Part shown: positions 18,650 to 28,732 of the stretch, in pieces
How the letters are laid out: every line of letters begins with the position of its first letter
How positions within the stretch are numbered: position 1 is the first letter of the stretch
Origin: Puniceicoccales bacterium
Lineage (GTDB): Bacteria > Verrucomicrobiota > Verrucomicrobiia > Opitutales > UBA9783
Direction of reading: 5' to 3'
DNA length: 53,567 bases
Assembly (NCBI GenBank): GCA_031278975.1
Contig: JAITJL010000007.1
Location: 1-53,567 of the forward strand
Translations under genes and position numbers: made by a program
The notes under the pieces: model-generated
What the model saw: the letters and a program-made list of their open reading frames with translations, nothing else
Told to the model about the DNA's origin: nothing
Databases searched by the model: none

Positions 18650-21067
18650 GTGTTACCTATCGAAAAAAAATACACGCAGGCTTCCTTAAAAATTTGGTTC
18701 GAGGCCTACAAAAAAAGTTGGTGGAGTGTCTACTTTTCAAATTCGGATTATAGACAAGGAGTTAAGCTTTTGAGTCATGGAGTCCAATCCATTACCCTAG
18801 AAGAACGTTTCATTTTGGTACACGGTCGATTAAATAACGAAAACTATTATTCGACAGGGGATCTACAAACAAATGGCCAAATAACTTTGCAAGTTTCACA
18901 ACACAACGTCTCTATTGGGAGAGCCTTTTTAGCGGCTGGTTTTCTAATTTTGGAAAAGCTGATCGAAGAACATCTGTTCGAATTGAGTACACCCATAGAA
19001 GTTGAAAGCAAGCATCCACAACTTCCTCACATACCAGCAAAGGTTAATAGTCTAACAGAAGTTGTTAGCCCTTTAGGAGATTTGAAATTCTTTAAATGTA
19101 ACCAAAATTTAGCTTTTGAGGTATATTTTCGACGACAAAACAAGCTCGTAAAGCTCGTTTCTTTGGAAAAACATTTGAAACTCAATGAGCGAGAACATCT
19201 ACTGTCTTTGCTTCACACAATTCAAAAATATGGATTTCATTGGGTAAATGCGCATTTTCAAAGCAACGATCGAGAGGCATGGGCAGATTTTGTCAAAAAC
19301 GAAATACCGCGATTGTCACGTCAGTACTTTGTTGAAATTCCCGAATGTGTACGCAAATTAGAAGAAGGTGTAAAACAGGTGCAGGTGGTTTTGAACGTGA
19401 ATGCAGAACACTGCTTACAACAGCATTTTCTTGTAGACAAATCACTGTTATGCGACGAAAAACTAAAAAATTTCTTATCCACGAAGCAGGGTCTTTGTTG
19501 GTCGGAAAGATATGGATTGCTTCGCTGGCATCCTGCAGACATTCGTTGGATGCAGCGTTTAAACGATTGGAAAAACCGTCTTGACCAAAAGTTACCCCCT
19601 TATTTATTGCTATCATCCTTCAATACGACACACTTGGGTGAACAGGCAAGACAATGGGTGGAAAAACTAACCCATGGGCCAGCAAACTTGAATTTTACTT
19701 TCAATATCCCACTGAGAAATTATCAGAAAGAGGGCGTTATTTGGCTGAAACAATTGTTGGATTTACATTGTCATCCTTTGTTGGCGGATGAAATGGGATT
19801 GGGGAAAACACGCCAAATTTTGAGTTTAATACAATGGTTAAGAAGTGAAAATACGGACTTGTTACCGGATTTGATCTTATGTCCTGCCAGTGTGATTACT
19901 TCGTGGCAAAGTGAACAAGAAACTATTTTCCCGCAATTACCTTTGCAGGTGCTTCCTCATAAAACCGCTGCAAATTTTATCCCCAATACGGATGCAATTT
20001 TTGTTGCCAGTTATTCCCAGTTGAGGTTACACGCAAATACACTGAAAACGATAAACTTTCGTTGCATCGTTTTGGATGAAGCGCAGCACGTGAAAAATCC
20101 TAAATCGAAGACCGCACACGCTTGTTTCAACTTGAAATCGCATTTTAGATTGGCAACAACCGGTACACCGGTTGAAAATAGTCTCGTGGATTTATGGACG
20201 ATTTTTCATTTTTTGATGCCAGGCTTATTGGGAAATTACAAAGAATTTCAAAATCTTATGCAATCCGAGTTGGAACGTACTCGACTTAGGGTGCAAATTG
20301 CACCCTTTATTTTGCGTCGAACAAAATCAGAAGTTTTAAAAAATTTGCCTAAAAAGGAAGAACATACCGTTTATTGTCCCATGACGGTTCAACAACAAAC
20401 TTTATACGACGCGTGGTTGCATCAAGGTATCCGTTTAAAACAGGGGCAATGGGGACAACTTTTCATTCTACTTTTACGTTTAAGACAGATTTGTTGCGAT
20501 CCTGGCCTGCTTCCTCATCATGAGAGAATGTCTTGCAACGCAAGTGGAAAATTACTGTGGTTACAGCAACAACTGAGGACTTGCGTAAAAAATGGACAAA
20601 AAATAATTATTTTCAGTCAATTTAGGCGTTTGTTGGAACGCATTGTTCCCCTTGTGAAACCCCTTTATCCACGTACACTCCTCTTAACGGGAGACACCAT
20701 TGTACAGCAAAGACGCGGACTCATCGAGCGTTTTCAAAGGGAACAACAAACTGCATTTCTAATCAGTTTAAAAGCTGGAGGAACGGGCATTACGCTCCAT
20801 TCGGCGCAGGTCGTTTTTTTAATGGATCCATGGTGGAATCCAGCTATTGAACAACAAGCAATTGCGCGTGTGCATCGTTTGGGTCAACAATTGCCACTGC
20901 AAGTGTACCGACCCTTGATAGAAAATTCTATAGAATCTAAAATACAAATTTTACAAAAACAGAAGGGAGCAATTTTTGATAAGTTGTTTGCAAAAGGTCA
21001 ATTATCGCAAATGGAACGTTGGCAGCAGTTGTACGACTTAATAAGTACGCATCAAAGTGTGTCATAG
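18650..21067 (+). CDS. SNF2-family DEAD/H helicase-like ATPase
   Basis: An 805-aa SWI2/SNF2-type DNA translocase. Residues 1-350 are a divergent N-terminal region I do not recognise. The helicase core has Walker A LADEMGLGKTRQIL near 382, motif II VLDEAQHVKN near 473, motif III ATTGTPVEN near 503, motif V SLKAGGTGITL near 705 and motif VI QQAIARVHRLGQ near 738. The GTG start directly follows the glmM stop codon (TGA at 18646-18648). Bacterial members remodel RNA polymerase (RapA) or other protein-DNA complexes. The role here is unknown. Association with accA-glmM looks like operon convenience rather than shared function. Confidence 0.92.
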   Translation: MLPIEKKYTQASLKIWFEAYKKSWWSVYFSNSDYRQGVKLLSHGVQSITLEERFILVHGRLNNENYYSTGDLQTNGQITLQVSQHNVSIGRAFLAAGFLILEKLIEEHLFELSTPIEVESKHPQLPHIPAKVNSLTEVVSPLGDLKFFKCNQNLAFEVYFRRQNKLVKLVSLEKHLKLNEREHLLSLLHTIQKYGFHWVNAHFQSNDREAWADFVKNEIPRLSRQYFVEIPECVRKLEEGVKQVQVVLNVNAEHCLQQHFLVDKSLLCDEKLKNFLSTKQGLCWSERYGLLRWHPADIRWMQRLNDWKNRLDQKLPPYLLLSSFNTTHLGEQARQWVEKLTHGPANLNFTFNIPLRNYQKEGVIWLKQLLDLHCHPLLADEMGLGKTRQILSLIQWLRSENTDLLPDLILCPASVITSWQSEQETIFPQLPLQVLPHKTAANFIPNTDAIFVASYSQLRLHANTLKTINFRCIVLDEAQHVKNPKSKTAHACFNLKSHFRLATTGTPVENSLVDLWTIFHFLMPGLLGNYKEFQNLMQSELERTRLRVQIAPFILRRTKSEVLKNLPKKEEHTVYCPMTVQQQTLYDAWLHQGIRLKQGQWGQLFILLLRLRQICCDPGLLPHHERMSCNASGKLLWLQQQLRTCVKNGQKIIIFSQFRRLLERIVPLVKPLYPRTLLLTGDTIVQQRRGLIERFQREQQTAFLISLKAGGTGITLHSAQVVFLMDPWWNPAIEQQAIARVHRLGQQLPLQVYRPLIENSIESKIQILQKQKGAIFDKLFAKGQLSQMERWQQLYDLISTHQSVS

Positions 21068-21331
21068 TCTTACTGGAAAAATGTGACCCATACACGGTTG
21101 AGAAATTAACGAAAATGTAAGTACTTTTGCCATAAATTTTACATTTTGAAAAAATCCGCATGCAAGCGCGTTGCAAATTTTTCAAAGATTACCTCCGTAC
21201 TTGCTCAAATAACTACAACATATATCATAAGACGATTACATTAGTCGTGTGCTTTGTCTGCGATAACAGATCCAAAATTTTCGGGCCTGAAACGCTGTGA
21301 AACCGTTATTTATCCTCACTACAGAAAGTAT

Positions 21332-22615
21332 TTAGCAGAACTTTAATTCATGTCTAAGCTTAAAAATTCCCAAAAGGTTAATGCATAAAAGTAACCCACC
21401 CGACACGGACATAACCATCAATGCCGTACTTTGGTCCACAAAGGAAAATGTTATAAATGCGCCTATGGCGTAGATGAGATAAAAAAATCGACCTTTTTCC
21501 AAAGAAATGGCCTTTGCACTTTTCATGCCAACGGCTAAATATCCGAGGACCGTTGTCCAACCAACCAAAAAGAAAAATATAGCCATAAGCAACTTAGCAT
21601 TCGGAAAATGTTCCATGAGCGCCGTTACAACGCAGTCAAAGGCGTTGTCGTGACCGACACACCATTGCCCCGTGCACAGTACCAAAAGAATGGTAAGGGT
21701 ACAGATTGCGCAGTCGGTGAATAGGGAAAAAACGGCGGTTCGTGCCTGAACACAGGGATCTGTTATCCGTGTTTCAGCTTGAATGGTGGCGTCGTACCCA
21801 ATACCGATATCCCCGGAATACACCGCTCTCGCCATGCCATGATGCACCGCCATGACAACCGTACTGCCCGCAAAGCCTCCGACGGCCGCATGTCCACTGA
21901 AGGCCGATTTACAAACGGTGGTGAGTAGGGCAAAAAGATCAACATTGCTATGCCATAGGGTGTACAAGCATACGCTCGTGTACGTTAGTAGAAAAAATGG
22001 CATGAGAATCGTACATATGATGGAAAGACGCTTAATGCCGCCGAGCGTTACATAGATTGTTCCGGATAACAAAACCGCTATGGCCAAGTATCTGTTTAGG
22101 CCAAACGTATCGACAAAAACATCTTCAACAACTTTGAATTGATAAATCTCAGCTCCGTAAATGCACATGAGCAAACAAAAGATAATGGAAACCCATTTTT
22201 TGTTAAAGGCACGCATTAAATAATGCGGTGCACCGCCATCGTATCCATGTTTCTTATCGTGTATGCGATATTTGATACCCAAAAAAATTTCTGAATATTT
22301 AACAAGCATTCCAATAAAGACTGCAACCCACATCCAAAAAAGTCCTCCGGGACCGCCGATGGATACGGCCGTAATGCATGCTCCGACGTTTCCGATTCCA
22401 ATGGAACCACCCATCGATGAAAAATAAAGGCGAATGGGTACCAGGCCTCTTGCTTGTTGTGTTTCGCCCATAAGCGCATTAAGGGTCTTTATGGGTCTTA
22501 TAATCGTGCGAAATTGAAAAAATTTGGATTTTAGTGTCAGATAAAAACCCATGCATAGGATTAAAAAAAAGTCGACGTAGCTCCACAGAAGATTGTCTAA
22601 AAATTCAAGAACCAT
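21332..22615 (-). CDS. AGCS-family sodium:alanine/glycine symporter
   Basis: An integral inner-membrane amino acid carrier of the alanine-or-glycine:cation symporter family. The 427-aa reading from ATG 22615 (an ATG at 22633 adds six residues) has about 10-11 hydrophobic segments. Family hallmarks are LYFSSMGGSIGIGNVGA near 63, GGPGGLFWMWVAVFIGM near 87, HDKKHGYDGGAPHY near 118 and ARAVYSGDIGIGYDATIQAE near 262. It probably imports alanine or glycine with Na+ and stands alone, followed on its strand by a 264-base gap. Uptake of amino acids fits a nutrient-rich habitat. Confidence 0.88.
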   Translation of the reverse strand: MVLEFLDNLLWSYVDFFLILCMGFYLTLKSKFFQFRTIIRPIKTLNALMGETQQARGLVPIRLYFSSMGGSIGIGNVGACITAVSIGGPGGLFWMWVAVFIGMLVKYSEIFLGIKYRIHDKKHGYDGGAPHYLMRAFNKKWVSIIFCLLMCIYGAEIYQFKVVEDVFVDTFGLNRYLAIAVLLSGTIYVTLGGIKRLSIICTILMPFFLLTYTSVCLYTLWHSNVDLFALLTTVCKSAFSGHAAVGGFAGSTVVMAVHHGMARAVYSGDIGIGYDATIQAETRITDPCVQARTAVFSLFTDCAICTLTILLVLCTGQWCVGHDNAFDCVVTALMEHFPNAKLLMAIFFFLVGWTTVLGYLAVGMKSAKAISLEKGRFFYLIYAIGAFITFSFVDQSTALMVMSVSGGLLLCINLLGIFKLRHELKFC

Positions 22616-22661
22616 GAACGTATAAAGTAACAAGCATTTAAAATATTGAAAGGTTATTTTG

Positions 22662-23882
22662 TTACATGTGTGATAAAACAGCTACGCATTCCAGGTGTTT
22701 TGTCTGAGGAAACATATCAAAAGCTTGTAGTTCTAGAATTTTATATTGTGGCGCCAACGTTAAAACGCGTTTTAAATCTCTAGCTTGCGTATCCGGAGCA
22801 CAGGAAATGTAAACCACGACGGCAGGTTGAAATTGAATCAATTGTTGCAGAAAACTTTCGGAACAACCTTTACGAGGCGGGTCTACAACAACGAGTGTTT
22901 GATCTTTGGGAAATGCAATACCTTTGAAAACCGTTTCAGCCTCTCCATGTTGCATCCAGCCGTTATCAACGCGATTGAGCTGCATATTGTTTTGCGCTAA
23001 TGCAATGGATGATTCATCAACTTCAATACCCACGAACTGCCGCATCGATTTTGCAAGAACGATGCCAAATACACCCACGCCGCAATAAGCGTCTATGAGG
23101 TAGTGGATTTGTCTAAATTGTAAGCGTAATTGTTGTAGGTATTGCAATATAGATTCTAAGATATAAGGATTGTTTTGAAAAAAGCTGCCTGCTTGGAAAA
23201 GGAAATCGTAACCGCACACCTGTGTCCGTGCGACTGCTTTAGGGTTAGTTAAAACACCTTGACTACAGTCTCGCAGCAATAATGTACCGCTCTTCATTTG
23301 CAAATTTTGTCTCGTTTGAATACGTACTTCGGGCAAACAAGTATTAATGGGGTCGCTTGCAATGTAGCACCGAGGAACGTCGACCAACGAACATTTTCTA
23401 CCGTAGGCTAGAAAACCAATAGGAAAATTATTTGTGCGGTTTCGTACAAAATGCGGCGTTATTTTGGTACGATATCCATAAATTTTTTGCGAAGATTGAA
23501 CGGGCTTAACCTTTGCGGACAACTTTGCAATGCGTTCCAAACAATCCGTAATGTGTCGATGTTTCCACTCAAGTTGTTTTTCGTACGCCATGTGTTGATA
23601 TTGACATCCGCCGCATCGTCCAAAGAGGGGGCATGGAGGTGAAATACGATCCGTGGATGCTTGCAATACCTCAATTAGATCTGCTTCCGAATAATTTGTA
23701 TGGTTCTTGAAAATGCGTGCGCGCACACGTTCTCCAGGAATTACAAAAGGGACCATAATAATCCAGTTGTTGATACGCGCAATGCCTCGCCCTTCGTTGC
23801 TGAGAGATTGAATATCGACAATCAATTCCTCGTGATAATGAAAAGGTTTATCGGTACAATGTTCAGGACCCTCACTGTGCAT
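22662..23882 (-). CDS. TRAM-domain 23S rRNA/tRNA (uracil-5)-methyltransferase (RlmD/TrmA family)
   Basis: A SAM-dependent enzyme making 5-methyluridine in RNA. The ATG at 23882 gives 406 aa. An upstream reading to 24050 has a hydrophobic, non-family leader and is rejected. Residues about 15-75 form the TRAM RNA-binding domain (LIVDIQSLSNEGRGIAR). An iron-sulfur site follows (CPLFGRCGGCQYQ plus a later Cys in VDVPRCYIA). The SAM domain shows QAGSFFQNNPY, DAYCGVGVFGI and VVDPPRKGCSESFL. The catalytic nucleophile is the Cys of VYISCAPDTQARDL. RlmD (U1939) is the best guess because of TRAM plus Fe-S, but RlmC-like or TrmA-like specificity cannot be excluded. Confidence 0.88.
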   Translation of the reverse strand: MHSEGPEHCTDKPFHYHEELIVDIQSLSNEGRGIARINNWIIMVPFVIPGERVRARIFKNHTNYSEADLIEVLQASTDRISPPCPLFGRCGGCQYQHMAYEKQLEWKHRHITDCLERIAKLSAKVKPVQSSQKIYGYRTKITPHFVRNRTNNFPIGFLAYGRKCSLVDVPRCYIASDPINTCLPEVRIQTRQNLQMKSGTLLLRDCSQGVLTNPKAVARTQVCGYDFLFQAGSFFQNNPYILESILQYLQQLRLQFRQIHYLIDAYCGVGVFGIVLAKSMRQFVGIEVDESSIALAQNNMQLNRVDNGWMQHGEAETVFKGIAFPKDQTLVVVDPPRKGCSESFLQQLIQFQPAVVVYISCAPDTQARDLKRVLTLAPQYKILELQAFDMFPQTKHLECVAVLSHM

Positions 23883-24307
23883 ACTACTTTTCAGAAGTAG
23901 CGGATTCAATCCCAAAAGGGAAGTAAAAATAAACTCTATAACATGTAGATGACAAACTATCGTGGAATATGGAATTTTACCTTGGCAAAAAATCCTGTCC
24001 GCACGTTTCCGAAAAAATTTAAAAAAACACGGATGTCTACTGATAAACACGGTACGTAATGTTTAAAATAAATTACACGAGTACCCATATTAAAACTTGA
24101 TCTTTAACTCCAAAGACAATCATCTGGCATGAAAAACTCAAAAGATTTTACATTTTTGCGACACTATGGCATCATTTTACATGTAGAAAATAACTTTTAA
24201 CCCAGAGCTTCGGTTGCAACGAAATTACGCCCCATTACGTTTCTCTGATCTTTCCGATTAAATATTAAATGCAGGTGGACACTTATGTCCAGCAAGCATC
24301 ATGATGA
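23883..24307. other. Intergenic region
   Basis: 425 bases without a supported gene. It contains the discarded N-terminal extension of the methyltransferase frame, AT-rich sequence, and a short hairpin (TGGACA/TGTCCA around 24277-24292) just past the end of the glucosaminidase gene. The hairpin lacks a T-run and is only a weak terminator candidate. Confidence 0.3.
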
Positions 24308-24964
24308 TTACCGTCGTATGATATGCCTAAAAAAAGAAACTGTTCTCGACGTTTTGATTTTCTGCATGGCATGCCAATGATTCACGATATGATCTCCGTA
24401 AGAATCATGAGCACGTTTTGCCGATTTCAGTGATTTATACTTTTTTGTATCATATCCCGGATAAGCCCACAAGCCGCCTAAATCTTCTACACACAAAGCG
24501 CACCCCCTTTTTAAAACACTTTGGAAACGCGGATCCACACACGGTTGCCTTAGAGGCTGCTTACTTCCATACGCTTTTAAATGTTGCATGTGTGCGCGAA
24601 TGCCTTCCAAAGGTGTTTTAAAACGATATCCCTGCTGACTATTACCGATAGCCCCTAAGCCTGAAAAATTATTTTGTTGCGGTTTTACGTCGCCGCCAAA
24701 ACGAAAAAATCCTGTTTCTATCAAACTTTGTACGAATGCGATATCGCCCCGGACTCCCTCTTTTTCACCTTCCTGCAAATAAATGGGAATACAAAATACA
24801 TATCTTGAAGCTTTTGGATTTTTGCTGAGCAAATAACGCTCCATTTGTTCCCGTGTACAAACGGCTTTTCCCATGATGGAAACCTTTGCTTCGGAAGTAA
24901 AATGGATTGAAAATAGAATTACTACCCCCACATATTTGAGCGTCTTCACCCAACCTTTAAACAA
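24308..24964 (-). CDS. Exported glucosaminidase (GH73-like) domain protein
   Basis: A 218-aa protein with an N-terminal signal peptide or anchor (KYVGVVILFSIHFTSEA) and one glucosaminidase domain. The segment FVQSLIETGFFRFGGDVKP near 77 carries the conserved catalytic-type Glu (ETG). QQNNFSGLGAIG and GIRAHMQHLKAYGS follow as in LytG/FlgJ-like N-acetylglucosaminidases. The C-terminal GGLWAYPGYD segment is also typical. It probably cleaves peptidoglycan glycan strands in the periplasm. It has several Cys in the mature part. It is divergent from the Bat operon, sharing a 118-base promoter region. Confidence 0.8.
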   Translation of the reverse strand: MFKGWVKTLKYVGVVILFSIHFTSEAKVSIMGKAVCTREQMERYLLSKNPKASRYVFCIPIYLQEGEKEGVRGDIAFVQSLIETGFFRFGGDVKPQQNNFSGLGAIGNSQQGYRFKTPLEGIRAHMQHLKAYGSKQPLRQPCVDPRFQSVLKRGCALCVEDLGGLWAYPGYDTKKYKSLKSAKRAHDSYGDHIVNHWHAMQKIKTSRTVSFFRHIIRR

Positions 24965-25039
24965 AAAATTTTACCAAGAATCAAGCCATTTTATCCGGCG
25001 AAAATATCTTAAAATCATTACTTTGCAATCAAGTTAACG

Positions 25040-25068
25040 TTGACAAAAAACATTCATGCGTATACAGT
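25040..25068 (+). promoter_or_regulatory. Sigma70-like promoter of the Bat operon
   Basis: An exact -35 box TTGACA (25040-25045) is followed after a 17-base spacer by TACAGT (25063-25068, 4 of 6 to TATAAT). The predicted start of transcription is only about 8-10 bases before the moxR ATG, so the leader is very short and lacks a Shine-Dalgarno site. Confidence 0.6.
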
Positions 25069-25082
25069 AACGCCCAGTTATT

Positions 25083-26090
25083 ATGGAAACAACGATGAAT
25101 TCACAAATGGGTTTATCCGAACTCAATGAACGTATTCAAGAACAAACCGCATGGATTGATTTACTAAAAACAGAGATTGGTAAGGTGGTTATAGGTAATA
25201 AGACCATTGTAGATCGATTGTTAATAGGTTTATTGAGTAATGGACATATTTTATTGGAAGGAATGCCAGGTCTTGCCAAGACTTTGTTGATAAAGACATT
25301 GGCTCAATTATTCCAATTGAAGTTCCAACGTATTCAATTTACGCCAGATTTACTACCTGCAGACATCGTTGGAACTCTCATTTACAACCCTAATCAAGGG
25401 CAATTTACCACAAAGAAAGGTCCTATCTTTACCAATATCTTGCTTGCCGATGAAATCAATCGATCTCCTGCTAAAGTCCAAAGTGCTTTGTTGGAAGGTA
25501 TGCAAGAAAGGCAAGTTACATTGGGAGATACCACATACCCGCTCGAAAACCCTTTCTTGGTACTCGCAACGCAGAATCCGGTTGAACAAGAAGGGACCTA
25601 TCCCTTACCCGAAGCTCAATTGGACCGCTTCATGCTAAAAATTACCACACACTACCCTTCTTGGCAGGAAGAACGTATGATTTTGGACGCGAAAACATCC
25701 ACTCAGCCAAGTGAGGAAGTCCACGGTTTCCTTGCTCAACAAATCATTTTAGAAAGTCGGCAATGGATCGATAAAATCTATATGGATGATAAAATTCGAG
25801 ATTATATCGTTCACATCATTTACGCCACAAGAACTCCCGAAAAGTATCATTTGTCCATCAACAATCTTATTCGCTACGGGGCTTCTCCCAGAGGAACGAT
25901 TGCGTTGGCGTTGGCAGCTAAGGCCTCTGCATTCTTAAGACATCGCGGTTATGTCATTCCGCAGGATATAAAAAGTATTGCACCGGATGTATTGCGGCAC
26001 CGCATTGGTCTTACTTACGAAGCAGAAGCGGAAGAAATTTCGAGCGACCAAGTGATTGCAAATATTTTAGAGACGGTGCCAGTCCCCTAA
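25083..26090 (+). CDS. MoxR-family AAA+ ATPase
   Basis: A chaperone-like AAA+ ATPase that heads the Bat gene cluster and is thought to work with the VWA-domain proteins encoded downstream. The 335-aa protein has Walker A ILLEGMPGLAKT near 57, Walker B ILLADEINRSPAKVQSALLEGM near 120, the MoxR segment ATQNPVEQEGTYPLPEAQLDRF near 163 and sensor 2 in GASPRGTIALALAAKA near 277. Starts at 25083 or 25095 (second ATG) are both possible. Just 1 base separates it from the DUF58 gene. Confidence 0.93.
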   Translation: METTMNSQMGLSELNERIQEQTAWIDLLKTEIGKVVIGNKTIVDRLLIGLLSNGHILLEGMPGLAKTLLIKTLAQLFQLKFQRIQFTPDLLPADIVGTLIYNPNQGQFTTKKGPIFTNILLADEINRSPAKVQSALLEGMQERQVTLGDTTYPLENPFLVLATQNPVEQEGTYPLPEAQLDRFMLKITTHYPSWQEERMILDAKTSTQPSEEVHGFLAQQIILESRQWIDKIYMDDKIRDYIVHIIYATRTPEKYHLSINNLIRYGASPRGTIALALAAKASAFLRHRGYVIPQDIKSIAPDVLRHRIGLTYEAEAEEISSDQVIANILETVPVP

Positions 26091-26091
26091 T

Positions 26092-27006
26092 ATGTCTGAG
26101 GAAAATAAAGTACATACGACTTTGCGCAAGGTACGTCAAATTGAGTTGCGTGCACGTGTTTTGCTCAATGAAGTGCTAAGCGGTACCTATCACAGCGTAT
26201 TTAAGGGACAAGGTGTCAACTTTGAAGAAGTGCGTGAGTATTGTTTTGGCGACGAAATTCGTTTTATTGACTGGAATATTACAGCCAAAATGGGTCACCC
26301 TTTTATTAAAATTTTTCGTGAAGAACGTGAACTTACTTTGTTATTAGCCGTAGATATTAGCGGATCCAACGAATGGGGATCCCAGCAACAAACCAAACGA
26401 GAGTTTTCTGCGGAAGTTGCCAGTGTTCTAGCATTTTCGGCAGCGAAAAACAATGATAAAGTAGGATTGGTATTGTTTTCTGACCAAGTTGAGCTCTTTA
26501 TCCCTCCACGCAAAGGACAGCAACATTTACTGCGTATCATTCGGGAAATTCTATTTTTCAAACCGCAGCATACGTCCACACACATTCCAAAATTTTTGAG
26601 CGCTCTTGGACAACTTCAAAAGCGAAAGGCGATTGTTAGCCTTATTTCAGATTTTATCCCAACGCATCTCGAAGACAATCTAGAAAACGAAACCATCAAA
26701 TCTTTGTCATTGCTGAATCACTGCCACGATTTAATTTGTATACGTGTGGATGATCCGAGGGAATACCAACTACCAGATGTGGGTTATATTACTCTGCAAG
26801 ATGCGGAGACCCAACAATTATTCTACTTAAATACGCATTCCATGCAAACGAGACAACAATTTGAAAATTTGGCTCGAGAAAAAATTAAAAACTTCCAAAG
26901 TAACTGCCAAAAATGTGGTATTGATGTAATTCAATTGCACAATGGACAACCTTATTTACCACTCCTGCAATCTTTTTTTAATACACGCAAGCAATTAAAA
27001 CGATGA
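26092..27006 (+). CDS. DUF58/VWA-like protein of the Bat operon
   Basis: A 304-aa cytoplasmic DUF58 protein. It has the family hallmark GDEIRFIDWNITAKMGHPFI near 55 and a VWA-type metal site DISGS near 86, followed by SAAKNNDKVGLVLFSD near 117. DUF58 proteins sit between moxR and batA in most such clusters and probably serve as MoxR partners. The stop codon overlaps the start of the next gene (ATGA). Confidence 0.9.
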   Translation: MSEENKVHTTLRKVRQIELRARVLLNEVLSGTYHSVFKGQGVNFEEVREYCFGDEIRFIDWNITAKMGHPFIKIFREERELTLLLAVDISGSNEWGSQQQTKREFSAEVASVLAFSAAKNNDKVGLVLFSDQVELFIPPRKGQQHLLRIIREILFFKPQHTSTHIPKFLSALGQLQKRKAIVSLISDFIPTHLEDNLENETIKSLSLLNHCHDLICIRVDDPREYQLPDVGYITLQDAETQQLFYLNTHSMQTRQQFENLAREKIKNFQSNCQKCGIDVIQLHNGQPYLPLLQSFFNTRKQLKR

Positions 27007-27776
27007 AATGGGTACAAGTTCTACTGCTTATTCTTTATTTTAACACGATTACGAAAGCGGAAGAAGATGCTTCTGTTGTGAATGAGCGTACTCCATCCAT
27101 CTACGAAGAAGAGAATTCGAACGAAGCAACCGACGTAGAAATTCAAACAAACAATTTCGTTGTCCAACCGACTTTCGTGACGCGATCGGCGCAAGATACG
27201 GCTGTAAACGATGAAACAACGCCTATTCTTGCGGACGATTCCACAGATAATGATATCAAAGATATTCGTCCCATCGTCGCGTTACCTCGGGATTGGAAAA
27301 GTATTCTCATCTGGATTTTATTGGGACTGATGGTAGCTTTCGTCATGATTTACATCATTTACAAGCGCAGAACCCATCGAATTAAAAAAAGTTTGGTCCC
27401 CATAGATCCTTACGCGCAAGCGCTGGGTGGTATCGAAAATGCTCGAAAATATATTCAGGGAAAAAGTCCAAAAACATTTGCAAATCTACTCACGGATGCC
27501 GTCCGCCAGTACTTGTCGCTTGTATTTCATCTCCCTGCTCCCGAATGCACTACCGAAGAAGTTTTGGAACGCATACGTGAGATTTCTTATTTTGATTCCA
27601 ATCTACAAATGTGCATTGAAAATTTTCTCAAACAATGCGACATAGCCAAATTTACTCAACGACCTTTGGAGCATGAGTCCAGAAACGCTTTGTACACGGA
27701 AGCAAAGCAAATTGTTAATTACGCAGAAAAATTGCACCAAAGCCAACAACAATCTTCCACTGAAGGCTTTGCATAA
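27003..27776 (+). CDS. Bat-operon membrane protein (DUF4381-like position)
   Basis: A 257-aa protein with a signal peptide (KWVQVLLLILYFNTITKA), an acidic low-complexity periplasmic stretch (about 20-95), one transmembrane helix (SILIWILLGLMVAFVMIYII, about 98-118) and a cytoplasmic C-terminal domain with FANLLTDAVRQYLSLVFHL near 155. Position between DUF58 and BatA and this topology fit the variable 'BatX'/DUF4381-like member of Bat operons. Sequence family assignment is tentative. Confidence 0.7.
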   Translation: MKWVQVLLLILYFNTITKAEEDASVVNERTPSIYEEENSNEATDVEIQTNNFVVQPTFVTRSAQDTAVNDETTPILADDSTDNDIKDIRPIVALPRDWKSILIWILLGLMVAFVMIYIIYKRRTHRIKKSLVPIDPYAQALGGIENARKYIQGKSPKTFANLLTDAVRQYLSLVFHLPAPECTTEEVLERIREISYFDSNLQMCIENFLKQCDIAKFTQRPLEHESRNALYTEAKQIVNYAEKLHQSQQQSSTEGFA

Positions 27777-27784
27777 TCACGTGT

Positions 27785-28732
27785 ATGGAAGAAACATTCG
27801 CGTTTAAACATCCTTGGATCCTTATTCATCTATTTTGGATTCCACTGATTTTTGTATACTGGTTAAAGACCTGGACGCCGCCCAAGAGCTTGATTTATAC
27901 AACTGCCAATGAGCATCCTAAGATACAAATACCGCCGCATGTCATTCCGTTGTTTTTTAGGTCTTTGTGTTTGGCAAGCATTTTATTGGGGATAGCTCAA
28001 CCGCAAAGAATATATACGCACCGGCAATGTCAAAGCAGTGGTATCGATCTAATTTTAGCGCTCGATCTTTCGAGCTCTATGCGAGTCCCAGATTTTATGG
28101 TCAATCAATTTCAAAGGGTTACACGCATACAAGCTGCCAAAGCCGTTATCGCAGAATTTATTCAACAACGGCAACACGACCGTATTGGACTCGTAACGTT
28201 TGCCCGTTATCCTTATTTGGTAAGCCCGCTCACGTTAAATCATGCTTGGCTACTCAAAAATTTAGATCGTTTAAATGCGGGACTCATTGAGGATGGTACA
28301 GCCATCGGCAGCGCCATTACCATGTGCGTGAACCGACTTAAAGATTTACAGGCCAAGACACGTGTTATTATCCTATTGACGGATGGTGTCAATAATTGTG
28401 GCAATGTTGCTCCCATTATGGCTGCGGAAGCGGCAGAACATTTTCAAACAAAAATTTATACCATCGTTGTCGGCAACGATCAATTTTTTCCCGTGGATGA
28501 GCAAACGCTTGTGCAGGTAGCTGAAAAAACCGGTGGCCGTTTCTATCGAGCCTACGATGTATCTACACTGAAACAAATTTACCAAGAAATTGATCAATTG
28601 GAAAAAACAAAAATTTCGCTAGAGGGTTATACGACCTGTTCAGAGCTGTTTACTCTATGTTTGTGGTTGGCTCTCGTATTTTTTTCTCTAGAACAAATTT
28701 TAAAAAATAGCCGCTATCGCACGCTACCATGA
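27785..28732 (+). CDS. batA: BatA-like VWA-domain membrane protein
   Basis: A 315-aa inner-membrane protein. It has two N-terminal hydrophobic helices (about 10-25 and 53-75), a von Willebrand A domain with the intact metal site DLSSSM near 95, RIGLVTFA near 136 and ILLTDGVNNCG near 198, and a C-terminal transmembrane helix. VWA domains mediate metal-dependent protein binding. BatA was named for Bacteroides aerotolerance, though mutants in other species give envelope or stress phenotypes. It overlaps batB by ATGA. Confidence 0.9.
   Translation: MEETFAFKHPWILIHLFWIPLIFVYWLKTWTPPKSLIYTTANEHPKIQIPPHVIPLFFRSLCLASILLGIAQPQRIYTHRQCQSSGIDLILALDLSSSMRVPDFMVNQFQRVTRIQAAKAVIAEFIQQRQHDRIGLVTFARYPYLVSPLTLNHAWLLKNLDRLNAGLIEDGTAIGSAITMCVNRLKDLQAKTRVIILLTDGVNNCGNVAPIMAAEAAEHFQTKIYTIVVGNDQFFPVDEQTLVQVAEKTGGRFYRAYDVSTLKQIYQEIDQLEKTKISLEGYTTCSELFTLCLWLALVFFSLEQILKNSRYRTLP

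Noticed and set aside
23883..24050. N-terminal extension of the RNA methyltransferase frame
   Set aside because: The 56 extra residues are Phe/Arg-rich and hydrophobic and precede the normal TRAM domain start; the ATG at 23882 fits the family.
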